Below are positions 24,385-32,956 of a DNA stretch of 64,000 bases, piece by piece (position 1 is the first letter of the stretch; every line of letters begins with the position of its first letter). The DNA lies in assembly GCF_009846865.1 (NCBI RefSeq), contig NZ_WUWN01000001.1:248001-312000 (forward strand), written 5' to 3'. The notes under the pieces were generated by a model that was not told the origin of the DNA, searched no databases, and worked only from the letters and a program-made list of their open reading frames with translations. This DNA comes from Puerhibacterium puerhi. Lineage in GTDB: Bacteria > Actinomycetota > Actinomycetes > Actinomycetales > Cellulomonadaceae. Both the position numbers and the translations under genes were made by a program.

Positions 24385-25071
24385 GTGGCGACGACGAACG
24401 CACGGACCCCGGCGCCCGAGCGGCCCGGCGCGCAGGAGTGGGTGCCGGCGGACGCCGACGTGCCCGCGCTGGCGCAGGCGGCCCGCGCCTGCCGCGGCTG
24501 CGAGCTGTGGGCGCCCGCCACGCAGGTGGTGTTCTCGGACGGCCCGCCCGACGCGCCGCTGGTGCTGGTCGGCGAGCAGCCGGGCGACTCCGAGGACCGC
24601 GAGGGCGAGCCGTTCGTCGGGCCGGCGGGCCGCGTGCTGCACGACGCCCTCGCCGCCGCCGGCGTCGCGCCCGACGCCGTCTACGTGACCAACGCCGTCA
24701 AGCACTTCCGCTTCGAGGAGCGCGGGAAGCGGCGCCTGCACAAGACGCCCGACGTCGCGCACGTGCACGCCTGCCTGCCGTGGCTGAGCGCGGAGCTGGC
24801 CGCCGTGCGACCGCGCGTCGTCGTGGCGCTCGGCGCCACCGCGGCCCGCGCCGTCCTGGGCAGGGCGGTCCGGGTGACCCAGCTGCGCGGCCGGCTGCTC
24901 GACGACGCGCCGGACGTCGGCGGGGCGCCGGCCGCCGTCCTCGTCACCACCCACCCGTCGGCGCTGCTGCGCCTGCGCGGCAAGGGCGGCTGGGACGAGG
25001 CGTTCGACGCGCTGGTGGCCGACCTGCGGACGGCGGCGCGCGCCGCCGGCCTGGTGGCCGGCGGCGCGTGA
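24385..25071 (+). CDS. UDGX-type uracil-DNA glycosylase (covalent uracil-DNA binder)
   Basis: A 228-residue member of the uracil-DNA glycosylase superfamily. Motif GEQPGDSEDREGEPFVGPAG (63-82) is the family-4/UDGX catalytic loop. The insertion KRRLH (115-119), followed by KTPDV, matches the R-loop that defines UDGX; in characterised UDGX the corresponding His attacks the abasic carbon and leaves a covalent protein-DNA bond, so H119 is the predicted nucleophile. Iron-sulfur cysteines C36, C39 (CRGC) and C130 are visible; a fourth ligand is not obvious. THPSALLRLRGK is the C-terminal motif. The GTG at 24385 follows GGAGGACGAGGA. It is divergent from def (109 bp). Confidence 0.9.
   Translation: MATTNARTPAPERPGAQEWVPADADVPALAQAARACRGCELWAPATQVVFSDGPPDAPLVLVGEQPGDSEDREGEPFVGPAGRVLHDALAAAGVAPDAVYVTNAVKHFRFEERGKRRLHKTPDVAHVHACLPWLSAELAAVRPRVVVALGATAARAVLGRAVRVTQLRGRLLDDAPDVGGAPAAVLVTTHPSALLRLRGKGGWDEAFDALVADLRTAARAAGLVAGGA
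25039..25068. terminator. 13-bp stem hairpin overlapping the udgX 3' end
   Basis: CGCGCCGCCGGCC at 25039-25051 pairs perfectly with 25056-25068 around a TGGT loop; the udgX stop follows at once. It also faces the end of the convergent MFS gene. The same TGGT loop occurs in the hairpin at 20343. Confidence 0.55.
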
Positions 25072-25120
25072 GCGGCGGGCACGTCCCGGGGGTCTCCCGG
25101 CGGCCCGGGACGCGCTGCGC

Positions 25121-26482
25121 TCAGGCCTGCGCGAGCTCCGGCTGCCCGGCGGCCTCCGCCAGGCGGCGCCGGCGGGTGGCCGGGCCGAAGATCGCCAGCG
25201 CCAGCGCGCCCACGACCCAGGTGCCGGCGATGAAGAAGAAGACGCTGCGGTACCCGGAGCCGGTGTACAGGCCCGCGATGACCAGCGGGCCGACGGCGTT
25301 GGACAGCCGGCCCAGGCCGTAGGAGACGCTGGTGCCGAGCGAGCGGCCGTGGGTGTCGTACAGCTCCGGCGAGTAGGCGTACGCGAGGGCCGTGTAGCCG
25401 CGCTCGAACAGGTTGACCATGAACCCGAACACCACGATGAGCACAGGGTGGAAGGTCAGGCCGTACAGCAGGCCGCTGACGGCGATGACCAGGCCGAAGA
25501 CCACCAGGCACCACTTGCGCTCGAACCGGTCGGTCACGACGGACGCCAGGAACGAGCCGAGCGGGGCGCCGACCGTCGTCAGCGCGATGTAGAAGATCGA
25601 GTCCTCCACGCTGATGCCCTCGGCGGCCAGCAGTGTCGGCGCCCAGCTCGAGTACCCGAAGAACCCGATGGTCTGGGTGATCCACAGGACCGACAGCAGG
25701 ATCGTCGGGAACAGGTACTTCTTCTGCAGCAGCAGCGACACCGACGCCTTGGGCCGTGGCGGCTCGACGACGGGGGCGGCGGCCGGCGCCAGCTCGACGC
25801 CGGCCTCGCGTGCCACGCGCGCCTCGATCCGGCGCAGCACGGCGTCGGCCTCCTCGACGCGACCGCGGCTCTCGTACCACTGCGGGGACTCCTCGAGCCT
25901 GCCGACGAAGAGCAGGAAGAACACACCGAGCGCGCCCCACAGGTACACCAGGCGCCACGACCAGTCGGTCAGCGGCACCACGAAGGAGGCGATGAGGTTC
26001 GTGACCGGCGTGCCGCAGATGCCGATGACGATGGCGTAGGCCTGGTACTTGCCGCGCGCGCGGCGGGGGTAGAGCTCGTTGATGTAGACGACGGCCACGA
26101 CGGTCATCGCCGACAGGCCGGCCGAGGTCAGCACACGGAAGGCGCCGAGCGAGGCCATGTCCCACGCGAAGACCGACGCGAACGAGAACAGCGCGAACCA
26201 CAGCGTCGTGATGGTCAGCGTGCGCTTGCGGCCCAGCCGGTCGGCCAGCCCGCCCGCCACGACCGAGCCGATGAACATGCCCACGAAGGACAGCGACGTC
26301 ACGTAGGCGATGTGGTTGACGTCCGAGCCCCACAGCTCGCGCACGCGCGGGGCCGTGATGGCAAAGGTGTTGATGTCCGCGAACTCGAAGAAGTACGCGA
26401 ACGCGACCGCCACGAGTGTGACCTTGTGGAACCGGGTGAGCGGCAGCCGGTCGAGCCGGTTCGCCGCGTTGGAGTGCTGCAC
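25121..26482 (-). CDS. MFS transporter, aromatic acid/metabolite:H+ symporter type
   Basis: A 453-residue major facilitator with twelve predicted membrane segments and a long central loop (about residues 195-255). GGLADRLGRKRTLTITTLW is the loop 2-3 motif and ESPQWYESRGR after segment 6 is typical of the sugar/aromatic-acid symporter group. The GTG at 26482 follows AAGGAG. It is the last gene of the pyrone-catabolic operon, 21 bp after ligI, so its likely cargo is 2-pyrone-4,6-dicarboxylate or a gallate-like acid. That assignment rests on context only. Confidence 0.85.
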   Translation of the reverse strand: MQHSNAANRLDRLPLTRFHKVTLVAVAFAYFFEFADINTFAITAPRVRELWGSDVNHIAYVTSLSFVGMFIGSVVAGGLADRLGRKRTLTITTLWFALFSFASVFAWDMASLGAFRVLTSAGLSAMTVVAVVYINELYPRRARGKYQAYAIVIGICGTPVTNLIASFVVPLTDWSWRLVYLWGALGVFFLLFVGRLEESPQWYESRGRVEEADAVLRRIEARVAREAGVELAPAAAPVVEPPRPKASVSLLLQKKYLFPTILLSVLWITQTIGFFGYSSWAPTLLAAEGISVEDSIFYIALTTVGAPLGSFLASVVTDRFERKWCLVVFGLVIAVSGLLYGLTFHPVLIVVFGFMVNLFERGYTALAYAYSPELYDTHGRSLGTSVSYGLGRLSNAVGPLVIAGLYTGSGYRSVFFFIAGTWVVGALALAIFGPATRRRRLAEAAGQPELAQA

Positions 26483-26503
26483 TGCGAGCTCCTTCGAGAG
26501 GGG

Positions 26504-27424
26504 TCAGGCGTCCTCGCCCGGCCAGTAGAGGCGCATGGGGTTGTCGACCAGCAGGCGCCGCTGCTGGTCCGCGGTGGTCGCGATCTGCGGGACGTAGTCG
26601 ACGAGCAGCCCGTCGTCGGGCATGTGGTCCGTGAGGTTGGGGTGCGGCCAGTCGGTGCCCCAGAGCACGCGGTCGCCGAACTCCTCGACGACGGTGCGCG
26701 CGAACGGCACCACGTCGCGGTAGGGCCGGCGCTCGCCGTCGAGCGCGCGCGGGCCGGTCGCGGAGAGGCGCTCGGGGCACGAGACCTTGACCCAGACGTC
26801 GTTCGCCTCCACGAACCGCAGGAACCGCGCGAACTGGGGCCCGTCCACGGGCTGGGCGACGTCGGGCCGACCCATGTGGTCGACGACCAACGGCGTGGGC
26901 AGCGAGGCGAAGAAGGGGGCGAGCTCCGCCAGGTCGGCGGCCTCGAAGTAGATCACCACGTGCCAGCCCAGGGGCGCGATCCTGCGGGCGATCGTGGCCA
27001 GCGCGTCCGTGGGCGCGGCGTCCACGAGCCGGCGCACGAAGTTGAAGCGGACGCCCCGCACGCCGGCGTCGTGCAGGCGACGCAGCTCGGCCTCGGGGAC
27101 GTCGGGGCGCACCGTCGCCACGCCACGGGCGCGGCCGCCGGCGGCCTGCAGCGCGTCGACCATGGCGCTGTTGTCGGCACCGTGGCAGGTGGCCTGCACG
27201 ATGACGTTGCGGCTGACCCCCAGGTGGTCACGCAGGGCGAACAGGTCGTCCTTGGACGCGTCGGTGGGGGTGTACTTGCGCTCCGGCGCGTACGGGAAGC
27301 GCGCCGCTGGGCCGAAGACGTGGCAGTGCGCGTCCACGGTGCCCTCGGGCAGCACGAACTGCGGCGTGCTCGGCCCGTGGTACCAGTCGAGCCAGCCGGG
27401 CGTGACCTGGGTGGCGGTGGTCAT
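26504..27424 (-). CDS. ligI: 2-pyrone-4,6-dicarboxylate hydrolase
   Basis: A 306-residue amidohydrolase-2 protein that opens the lactone of 2-pyrone-4,6-dicarboxylate to 4-oxalomesaconate. VDAHCHVFGP (D31, H33, H35) gives the N-terminal His pair. QATCHGADNSAMVDAL, VVDHMGRPD and the catalytic Asp in LWGTDWPHPN are the characteristic LigI motifs; KYTPTDAS is also typical. The ATG at 27424 follows GAGGGGAGGA. It lies 11 bp after ligK. Enzymes of this family do not need a bound metal; that is family knowledge. No PDC-forming dehydrogenase (ligC) is present in the window. Confidence 0.88.
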   Translation of the reverse strand: MTTATQVTPGWLDWYHGPSTPQFVLPEGTVDAHCHVFGPAARFPYAPERKYTPTDASKDDLFALRDHLGVSRNVIVQATCHGADNSAMVDALQAAGGRARGVATVRPDVPEAELRRLHDAGVRGVRFNFVRRLVDAAPTDALATIARRIAPLGWHVVIYFEAADLAELAPFFASLPTPLVVDHMGRPDVAQPVDGPQFARFLRFVEANDVWVKVSCPERLSATGPRALDGERRPYRDVVPFARTVVEEFGDRVLWGTDWPHPNLTDHMPDDGLLVDYVPQIATTADQQRRLLVDNPMRLYWPGEDA

Positions 27425-27435
27425 CGGTCCTCCCC

Positions 27436-28119
27436 TCAGTCGACGTAGCGCAGGCCGGCGGCGGCCAGCGGCTCGCGCATCGCGTACATGTCCAGGCCCA
27501 GCTCGCCGGCGGCGAACCGGGCTCGCTTGCCCTCCTCGGCGGCCTCGCGCCGCGCCGAGGCCGCGGCCACCTCGGCGGCCCGGGCGGAGGGCACGACGAC
27601 GACGCCGTCGGCGTCGGCGACGACGACGTCGCCGGGCGTGACCAGCGCGTTGGCGCACACCACCGGGACGTTGACCGAGCCCAGGGTGGCCTTGACGGTG
27701 CCCTTGGCGTTGATCGCGCGGGAGAACACCGGAAAGTCCATCTCCCGCAGGGCGTCGACGTCGCGGCAGCCGCCGTCGATGACCAGGCCGGCGGCGCCGC
27801 GCGCGCGCAGCGACGTGGCGAGCAGCTCGCCGAAGAACCCGTCCTCGCTCTCGGTGGTGCACGCCGCGACGACGACGTCGCCCGGCTGCACCTGCTCGGC
27901 CGCCACGTGCAGCATCCAGTTGTCGCCCGGCTGCAGCAGGACGGTCACGGCGGTCCCGCAGAGGCGGGCGCCTGCGTAGACGGGACGCAGGTACGGGCGC
28001 ATGAGGCCCAGCCGGCCCATCGCCTCGTGGACGGTGGCGACCCCGAAGGGCCGCAGCGCCTCGACCGCCTCGCGGTCGGCGCGGGTGATCTTCTGGTGGA
28101 CGACGCCCAGCTCGTGCAC
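27436..28119 (-). CDS. ligK: 4-carboxy-4-hydroxy-2-oxoadipate (CHA/HMG) aldolase
   Basis: A 227-residue RraA-fold class II aldolase that splits 4-carboxy-4-hydroxy-2-oxoadipate to pyruvate and oxaloacetate. [47 protein letters not shown] and [14 protein letters not shown] (with the Arg-Asp of the metal and pyruvate site) are all conserved; [20 protein letters not shown] is a signature separating these aldolases from RraA. The GTG at 28119 follows AGGAG. It is 17 bp downstream of ligJ and 11 bp upstream of ligI in one operon. Confidence 0.9.
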   Translation of the reverse strand: MHELGVVHQKITRADREAVEALRPFGVATVHEAMGRLGLMRPYLRPVYAGARLCGTAVTVLLQPGDNWMLHVAAEQVQPGDVVVAACTTESEDGFFGELLATSLRARGAAGLVIDGGCRDVDALREMDFPVFSRAINAKGTVKATLGSVNVPVVCANALVTPGDVVVADADGVVVVPSARAAEVAAASARREAAEEGKRARFAAGELGLDMYAMREPLAAAGLRYVD

Positions 28120-28136
28120 GTCGGGCTCCTTCCTGC

Positions 28137-29162
28137 TCAGCGGCCCTGGCGGGCCAGTCGGGCGTCGAGGCGCGGGTAGACCGCCCTCGCGTTGCGCTCC
28201 TGCACCGCCACCAGGTCCTGCGGCGACAGCCCGGCCTTCTCGACGTAGCGGCGGGTGTCGTCGAAGTGGTGGCCGGTGCGCGGGTCGACGCCGCGGACGG
28301 CGCCGATCATCTCCGAGGCGAACAGCACGTTCGTCGCCGGGATCACGTCCAGCAGCAGGTCGATGCCGGGCTGGTGGTAGACGCACGTGTCGAAGAAGAC
28401 GTTCCCCAGCAGGTGCTCCTCCGGCTCCGGCTTGCCGAGCGCCTGCGCCAGCCCGCGGAAGCGACCCCAGTGGTAGGGCACCGCGCCGCCGCCGTGCGGC
28501 ACCACGAGCCGCAGCGTGGGGAAGTCGGCGAACAGGTCGCCCTGCAGCAGCTGCATGAACGCCGTGGTGTCGGCGTTGAGGTAGTGCGCGCCCGTGGTGT
28601 GGAAGGCGGCGTTGCAGCTGGTGGAGACGTGCACCATGCCGGGCACGTCGAGCTCGACCATCGTCTCGTAGAGCGGGTACCAGGAGCGGTCCGTCAGCGG
28701 CGGCGAGGTCCAGTGCCCACCCGAGGGGTCCGGGTTGAGGTTCACGGCCACGGCGCCGAGCTCGGTCACGGCCCGCTCCAGCTCTGCCACGCTCGTGGCC
28801 GGGTCGGCGCCCGGCGACTGCGGCAGCATCGCGGCGGGGGCGAACCGGTCGGGGTACAGCTCGGCGACGCGGTGGCACAGGTCGTTGCAGATGCGGGCCC
28901 AGGCCGTCGAGGTCGCCAGGTCGCCCACGTGGTGGGCCATGAACGACGCGCGGGGCGAGAACACCGTGACGTCGATGCCGCGCTCGTCCATCTGGCGCAG
29001 CTGGTTGGCCTCGATGCTCTCGCGGATCTGGTCGTCGCTGATGCGCGGCCCGGCCGGGTCGGGCGCCCGCGTGGGGTCGCCCAGCGCGGCCACCTGGGCG
29101 TCGCGCCACGCGGCGAGCGGCGCGGGCGCGGTCGTGTAGTGGCCGTGGACGTCGATGATCAT
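28137..29162 (-). CDS. ligJ: 4-oxalomesaconate hydratase
   Basis: A 341-residue amidohydrolase-2 protein that hydrates 4-oxalomesaconate to 4-carboxy-4-hydroxy-2-oxoadipate. It begins [20 protein letters not shown], a LigJ hallmark (H6 and H8 as metal ligands), and retains [32 protein letters not shown] and [15 protein letters not shown]. The ATG at 29162 overlaps the stop of galD (ATGA), so translation is coupled. It is unrelated to the Pseudomonas GalB hydratase, which does the same step. The upstream in-frame extension is a shadow of the galD region. Confidence 0.88.
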   Translation of the reverse strand: MIIDVHGHYTTAPAPLAAWRDAQVAALGDPTRAPDPAGPRISDDQIRESIEANQLRQMDERGIDVTVFSPRASFMAHHVGDLATSTAWARICNDLCHRVAELYPDRFAPAAMLPQSPGADPATSVAELERAVTELGAVAVNLNPDPSGGHWTSPPLTDRSWYPLYETMVELDVPGMVHVSTSCNAAFHTTGAHYLNADTTAFMQLLQGDLFADFPTLRLVVPHGGGAVPYHWGRFRGLAQALGKPEPEEHLLGNVFFDTCVYHQPGIDLLLDVIPATNVLFASEMIGAVRGVDPRTGHHFDDTRRYVEKAGLSPQDLVAVQERNARAVYPRLDARLARQGR

Positions 29163-30364
29163 GCGAGGACCTCCGGGGTGGTGCGGGTGGCGGCGGCGTC
29201 GGCGCCCGGGTCCCACACGGCCCGGGGGACGAGCACCTCGCCGACCATGAGCAGGCGGGCGGTGCGCAGCAGCGCGGAGCGGACGACCCGCTGCGGGTCG
29301 GCGGGGTCGAGGCCGAGCGTGACGGAGAACTCGCCCGACGGGTGCTCGACCGAGACGGTGACCTCCGTGCCCTCCACGGGCGTGGCGACGTCGCGCGCCA
29401 CGCTGCCCTCCAGCACGCACGCTGTGGCGGCAGTGACGGCGGCCAGCACGCCGATGGACTGGTGGGCGACGTGCGGGATGAGCGAGCGCGTGGCGATGGT
29501 CCCGCCCGCCCGGGGTGGCGCCACGAGCGTCATCTTCGGATAGTTCCTCGCTCTCACGTCGCCGAGGCCCATGGCCCGCCCGCAGACGAGCCGCAGCCGT
29601 TCGACCCGGTCCCTGAGCCGGTCGTCGGCGTCGATCTCGGCCGGGGTCTCGTAGCCCGTGGCCCCCAGGCGCTCGGCCGCCACGACGACCAGCGGCTGAC
29701 CGTTGTCGATGAGCGTCACGTCGACGTCTCCCAGCCCGTCGACCGCGACGGTGTCCCGCACCCGGCCGGTCGGCAGCAGCGCCCCCGCGACCGATCCCGC
29801 GGTGTCCAGGAAGGCGATCTCGACGGGTGCCGCCGTGCCGGGAACGCCGTCGATGCGGGCGCCACCGCCGTACGCGACGTGCCGCCGAGCGTCCTCCCCC
29901 ACCGGCGTGCGCACGGTGACCTCGGCGACCATCCCCGTGTTGCGCGTCAGCACGCGGGCGGTGGTGGTGTCGCCGCCCGGCGTCACCATCCCGGTCTCGA
30001 TGGCGAACGGCAGCACGGCAGCGAGCATGTTGCCGCAGTTCGGGGTGGTGTCGACCACGTCACCGACGGGCTGCACCTGACCGAACTGCCACTCGACGTC
30101 GACGCCCGGCACGGTGCCGGGACGCACCAGGCCGACCTTGCTCGTCAGCGGGTGGGCTCCGCCCAGGCCGTCGATCTGCCGCGCGTCGGGCGAGCCGAGC
30201 GCGGCGAGCAGGACCGCGTCGCGCGCGGCCGGGTCCGGGGGCAGCAGGCGAGCGTCGAAGAACGGCCCGCGGGACGTGCCTCCGCGCATGAACAGGCACG
30301 GCACGGCGGTCTGGTCGCCGCGCCTGCGGGGCACGGCCACACCGTCCACGGCGTCGGTGGTCAT
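29159..30364 (-). CDS. galD: 4-oxalomesaconate tautomerase (PrpF family)
   Basis: A 401-residue PrpF-type isomerase with two diaminopimelate-epimerase-like halves. The N-terminal [14 protein letters not shown], the catalytic Cys region [17 protein letters not shown] and the C-terminal [20 protein letters not shown] are conserved. In this operon it should interconvert the keto and enol forms of 4-oxalomesaconate between LigI and LigJ. It is the first gene of the five-gene operon and starts at the ATG 30364, with an AGGAGGAA site upstream. Methylaconitate isomerase (PrpF proper) is the alternative, but no methylcitrate genes are near. Confidence 0.85.
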   Translation of the reverse strand: MTTDAVDGVAVPRRRGDQTAVPCLFMRGGTSRGPFFDARLLPPDPAARDAVLLAALGSPDARQIDGLGGAHPLTSKVGLVRPGTVPGVDVEWQFGQVQPVGDVVDTTPNCGNMLAAVLPFAIETGMVTPGGDTTTARVLTRNTGMVAEVTVRTPVGEDARRHVAYGGGARIDGVPGTAAPVEIAFLDTAGSVAGALLPTGRVRDTVAVDGLGDVDVTLIDNGQPLVVVAAERLGATGYETPAEIDADDRLRDRVERLRLVCGRAMGLGDVRARNYPKMTLVAPPRAGGTIATRSLIPHVAHQSIGVLAAVTAATACVLEGSVARDVATPVEGTEVTVSVEHPSGEFSVTLGLDPADPQRVVRSALLRTARLLMVGEVLVPRAVWDPGADAAATRTTPEVLA

Positions 30365-30401
30365 CGGTTCCTCCTCGGTGAGGTGACTGGCGTCACGCTA
30401 A

Positions 30402-30435
30402 TCGTCGACGAGATTGTTGACAAGAAAGTCGACAA
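30402..30435. promoter_or_regulatory. Three GTYGAC-centred palindromes spaced exactly 12 bp
   Basis: TCGTCGACGA (30402-30411), TTGTTGACAA (30414-30423) and AAGTCGACAA (30426-30435) are 10-bp full or near palindromes whose centres are 12 bp apart. TTGTNGACAA-like sites are usual for GntR proteins of the FCD class. The array starts 38 bp upstream of galD and 91 bp before the GntR gene, so it is probably the operator for both. Confidence 0.7.
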
Positions 30436-30525
30436 ACTGTGAGACGACCGGGCAGGTGGCCGACAGGACAGTACGCTCGTGCCGGCGCGACAGCGCGCGA
30501 GCACCGACCCACGGAAGGAGCCGAG

Positions 30526-31188
30526 GTGACGGCTGTGCGGCTCACCGGAGCCGAGGGGCGCCGCAAGGTGGGCGCGCAGATCCGCCAGGCCTTGCGCGTC
30601 GGGGACCTCGCGCCGGGTCAACGGCTGGTGGAGCAGGACCTGGCCGACGACTACGGGGTGACCCGCAGCGCCGTCCGCGAGGCCCTGATGGACCTCGCCG
30701 CGGACGACCTCGTCGAGCTCGTGCCGCGGCGCGGCGCGCGCGTGCGCGTGGTCTCGGTCGCCGAGGCGGTGCAGATCACCGAGTGCCGCGCGGCGCTCGA
30801 GCGGCTCTGCGCCCGGAAGGCCGCGGTGCTCGCGTCGCCCGCGCAGCGCGAGGAGCTCGTCCAGATCGGCGCACAGATGAGGGATGCGGTGGCCGCCGGC
30901 GCGGTGGACACGTACTCCGGCCTCAACCGGCGCCTGCACGAGCTGGTGGTGCAGGCGAGCGGGCAGGAGGTGGCCCGTCGCCAGCTCGAGCGTCTCAACG
31001 GCCAGATGGTCCGCTACCAGTTCCGGCTCGCGCTCCGGCCGGGGCGCCCGGCGCAGTCGCTGCCCCAGCACCTGGCCATCATCGACGGCGTCGTGGCGGG
31101 TGACCCCGATGCCGCCGAGGCCGCCGTCGCCGCGCACCTGGACTCCGTCGTCGAACAGCTGCAGGCCGCGGACCCGCGCCCGAGCTGA
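30526..31188 (+). CDS. GntR-family (FCD) regulator of the pyrone operon
   Basis: A 220-residue regulator with an N-terminal winged helix-turn-helix (PGQRLVEQDLADDYGVTRSA, about residues 30-49, then VREALMDLAADDLVELVPRR) and a C-terminal all-helical FCD ligand domain (about 80-215) with metal-binding-type residues in GLNRRLHELVV and LPQHLAIIDGVVAGD. The GTG at 30526 follows GGAAGGAG. It is divergent from galD-ligJ-ligK-ligI-MFS, with three phased operator-like sites between, so it is probably the dedicated repressor, with a pathway dicarboxylate as effector. It is not joined to the carotenoid operon that follows 125 bp later. Confidence 0.9.
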   Translation: MTAVRLTGAEGRRKVGAQIRQALRVGDLAPGQRLVEQDLADDYGVTRSAVREALMDLAADDLVELVPRRGARVRVVSVAEAVQITECRAALERLCARKAAVLASPAQREELVQIGAQMRDAVAAGAVDTYSGLNRRLHELVVQASGQEVARRQLERLNGQMVRYQFRLALRPGRPAQSLPQHLAIIDGVVAGDPDAAEAAVAAHLDSVVEQLQAADPRPS

Positions 31189-31275
31189 CCTCGCCCGCCG
31201 GGCTGGTCACCGACCCCTGAGCCGGGCGGGCAAGGGCACCGGTCCGCCCCGGGTGCGGACGGGGCCACCCCGAGG

Positions 31276-31281
31276 TAGGGT
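31276..31281 (+). promoter_or_regulatory. Candidate -10 box TAGGGT of the carotenoid operon
   Basis: TAGGGT lies 32 bp before the idi start, leaving a short leader that contains GAGGAG. No convincing -35 element was seen. Confidence 0.4.
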
Positions 31282-31313
31282 GGACGGAGGTCCGGCCCGA
31301 GGAGTACTTCCCA

Positions 31314-31907
31314 GTGACGCAGACCGCTGACAGCACCGACGCCGTGGTCCTGCTCTCCGACGAGGGCATGCCCGTCGGGACGGCGCCGCGCGCCACGGTC
31401 CACGACGCCACCACGCCGCTCCACCTGGCGTTCTCCTGCTACCTGCACGACGACGACGGCCGCGTGCTGGTGACCCGCCGCGCGCTGACCAAGCGGACCT
31501 GGCCCGGGGTGTGGACGAACTCCTTCTGCGGGCACCCGCGTCCGCAGGAGGACGTCGAGGACGCCGTCCACCGGTACGCCGACCGGGAGCTGGGCACCAG
31601 CATCACCGGGCTGACCTGCCTGCTGCCGGCCTTCCGCTACCGCGCCGTCGACCCGAGCGGCGTCGTGGAGAACGAGCTGTGCCCCGTGTACGCCGCCCGG
31701 GTGGACGCGGAGATCCGGCCGAACCCGGAGGAGCTCGTGGACCACCGCTGGGTGGACGCCACCGACCTGGTGCGCGCGGTCGCGGGCGCCCCGTGGGCGC
31801 TGAGCCCGTGGATGGTCGAGCAGGTGGCCGAGCTGGTCGGCCTCGGGCACGAGACGGCGGGCGCCCCGCTGCCCGCCTGGCCCTTCGCCGGAGCGCGGTC
31901 ACGATGA
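31314..31907 (+). CDS. idi: Isopentenyl-diphosphate delta-isomerase, type I
   Basis: A 197-residue NUDIX-fold isomerase interconverting isopentenyl and dimethylallyl diphosphate. The metal and catalytic segments TWPGVWTNSFCGHPRPQE (catalytic Cys and His ligand) and VENELCPVYAA (catalytic Glu) are intact. The GTG at 31314 is preceded by GAGGAG. It is the first gene of an eight-gene carotenoid operon and overlaps crtE by the ATGA arrangement, ensuring C5 precursor balance for C50 synthesis. Confidence 0.95.
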   Translation: MTQTADSTDAVVLLSDEGMPVGTAPRATVHDATTPLHLAFSCYLHDDDGRVLVTRRALTKRTWPGVWTNSFCGHPRPQEDVEDAVHRYADRELGTSITGLTCLLPAFRYRAVDPSGVVENELCPVYAARVDAEIRPNPEELVDHRWVDATDLVRAVAGAPWALSPWMVEQVAELVGLGHETAGAPLPAWPFAGARSR

Positions 31908-32956
31908 CGCAGCAGGCCGGGTCGAGGGCGAGGCAGGCCGGGTCGAAGGCGGAGCAGGCCCTCACGCGCGCGCTCGCGACCGGCCGCACGCCCGACGGGA
32001 CCGCGGACCACGATGCGCTGCAGGACGCGCTCGACACCGCTGCCACCGGCGGCAAGCGCGTGCGCCCGCACCTGCTGACCACCGTCTACGAGGCGCTCGG
32101 CGGCACGCAGCCGCAGGTCGCGGCCGAGGTCGCGGCGGGCGTCGAGCTGCTGCACACCGCGCTGGTCACCCACGACGACGTCGTGGACGGCGACACCGTC
32201 CGACGCGGCCGGCCGAACGTCTCCGGGACCTTCGCCGCGCGGGCCCTGGCCGACGGCGCCGACGCCCGGCGCTCGGCGCGCTACGGCGACGCCGCGGGCA
32301 TCCTCGTCGGTGACCTCGCCCTCGCCGGCGCGGTGCGCACCGTGGCGCTGTGCGGCGCGGAGCCCGCGGTCGTCTACCGCCTGCTCGAGGCGCTGGACCG
32401 CGCCCTGTGCGTCACCGTGGCCGGGGAGCTCACCGACGTCCGGCTCGCGCTCGGCGGACGGCACGACGTCACCGAGGCCCTGCGCATGGCCGAGCACAAG
32501 ACGGCCGTCTACTCCTTCCAGCTGCCCCTCGAGCTCGCCGCGCTGCTGGCCGAGGCCCCGGAGGGCGTCGTCGACGCCCTGTCGCGGTACGGGGCCCTCC
32601 TCGGGCTGGCCTACCAGCTGCGCGACGACGTCGACGAGCTGTACGGGGACCACGGGGGCACCGGCAAGGACCCCGCGTCCGACCTGCGCGAGGGCAGGTA
32701 CACGCCGCTCGTCGCCTACGCCCGCTCGACGCCGGCCTGGCCCGAGATCGCCCCCGTGGTGGGGGACCCGACCGCCGGGCTGGCGGAGCTGGAGCGCGTG
32801 CGCGACCTCATGATCGAGTGCGGCGCCCGGCAGTACGTCGAGGACCTCGTCGCCGACCTGGTGCGGGAGGCGCGCGAGACCGTGGCGCACCTGCCCGTGG
32901 CCCCCGTGCTCGAGCAGTGGGCCGACACCGTCGCCCTCGTCGGGCGCGACGCATGA
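31904..32956 (+). CDS. crtE: Geranylgeranyl diphosphate synthase
   Basis: A 350-residue all-helical trans-prenyltransferase. The first aspartate-rich motif is DDVVD (91-95) and the second is DDVDE (241-245), where the last Asp is replaced by Glu. KRVRPHL (51-57) is the substrate-binding region and GKDPASDLREGRYT the C-terminal lid. It condenses isopentenyl diphosphate onto allylic primers to the C20 diphosphate used by CrtB. The start overlaps idi and the end overlaps crtB, both by ATGA. Chain length is inferred from the operon. Confidence 0.93.
   Translation: MTQQAGSRARQAGSKAEQALTRALATGRTPDGTADHDALQDALDTAATGGKRVRPHLLTTVYEALGGTQPQVAAEVAAGVELLHTALVTHDDVVDGDTVRRGRPNVSGTFAARALADGADARRSARYGDAAGILVGDLALAGAVRTVALCGAEPAVVYRLLEALDRALCVTVAGELTDVRLALGGRHDVTEALRMAEHKTAVYSFQLPLELAALLAEAPEGVVDALSRYGALLGLAYQLRDDVDELYGDHGGTGKDPASDLREGRYTPLVAYARSTPAWPEIAPVVGDPTAGLAELERVRDLMIECGARQYVEDLVADLVREARETVAHLPVAPVLEQWADTVALVGRDA

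Noticed and set aside
29159-30364. PrpF-family protein as 2-methylaconitate isomerase of propionate catabolism
   Set aside because: No methylcitrate synthase or dehydratase is nearby; LigI, LigJ and LigK homologues in the same operon point to oxalomesaconate.
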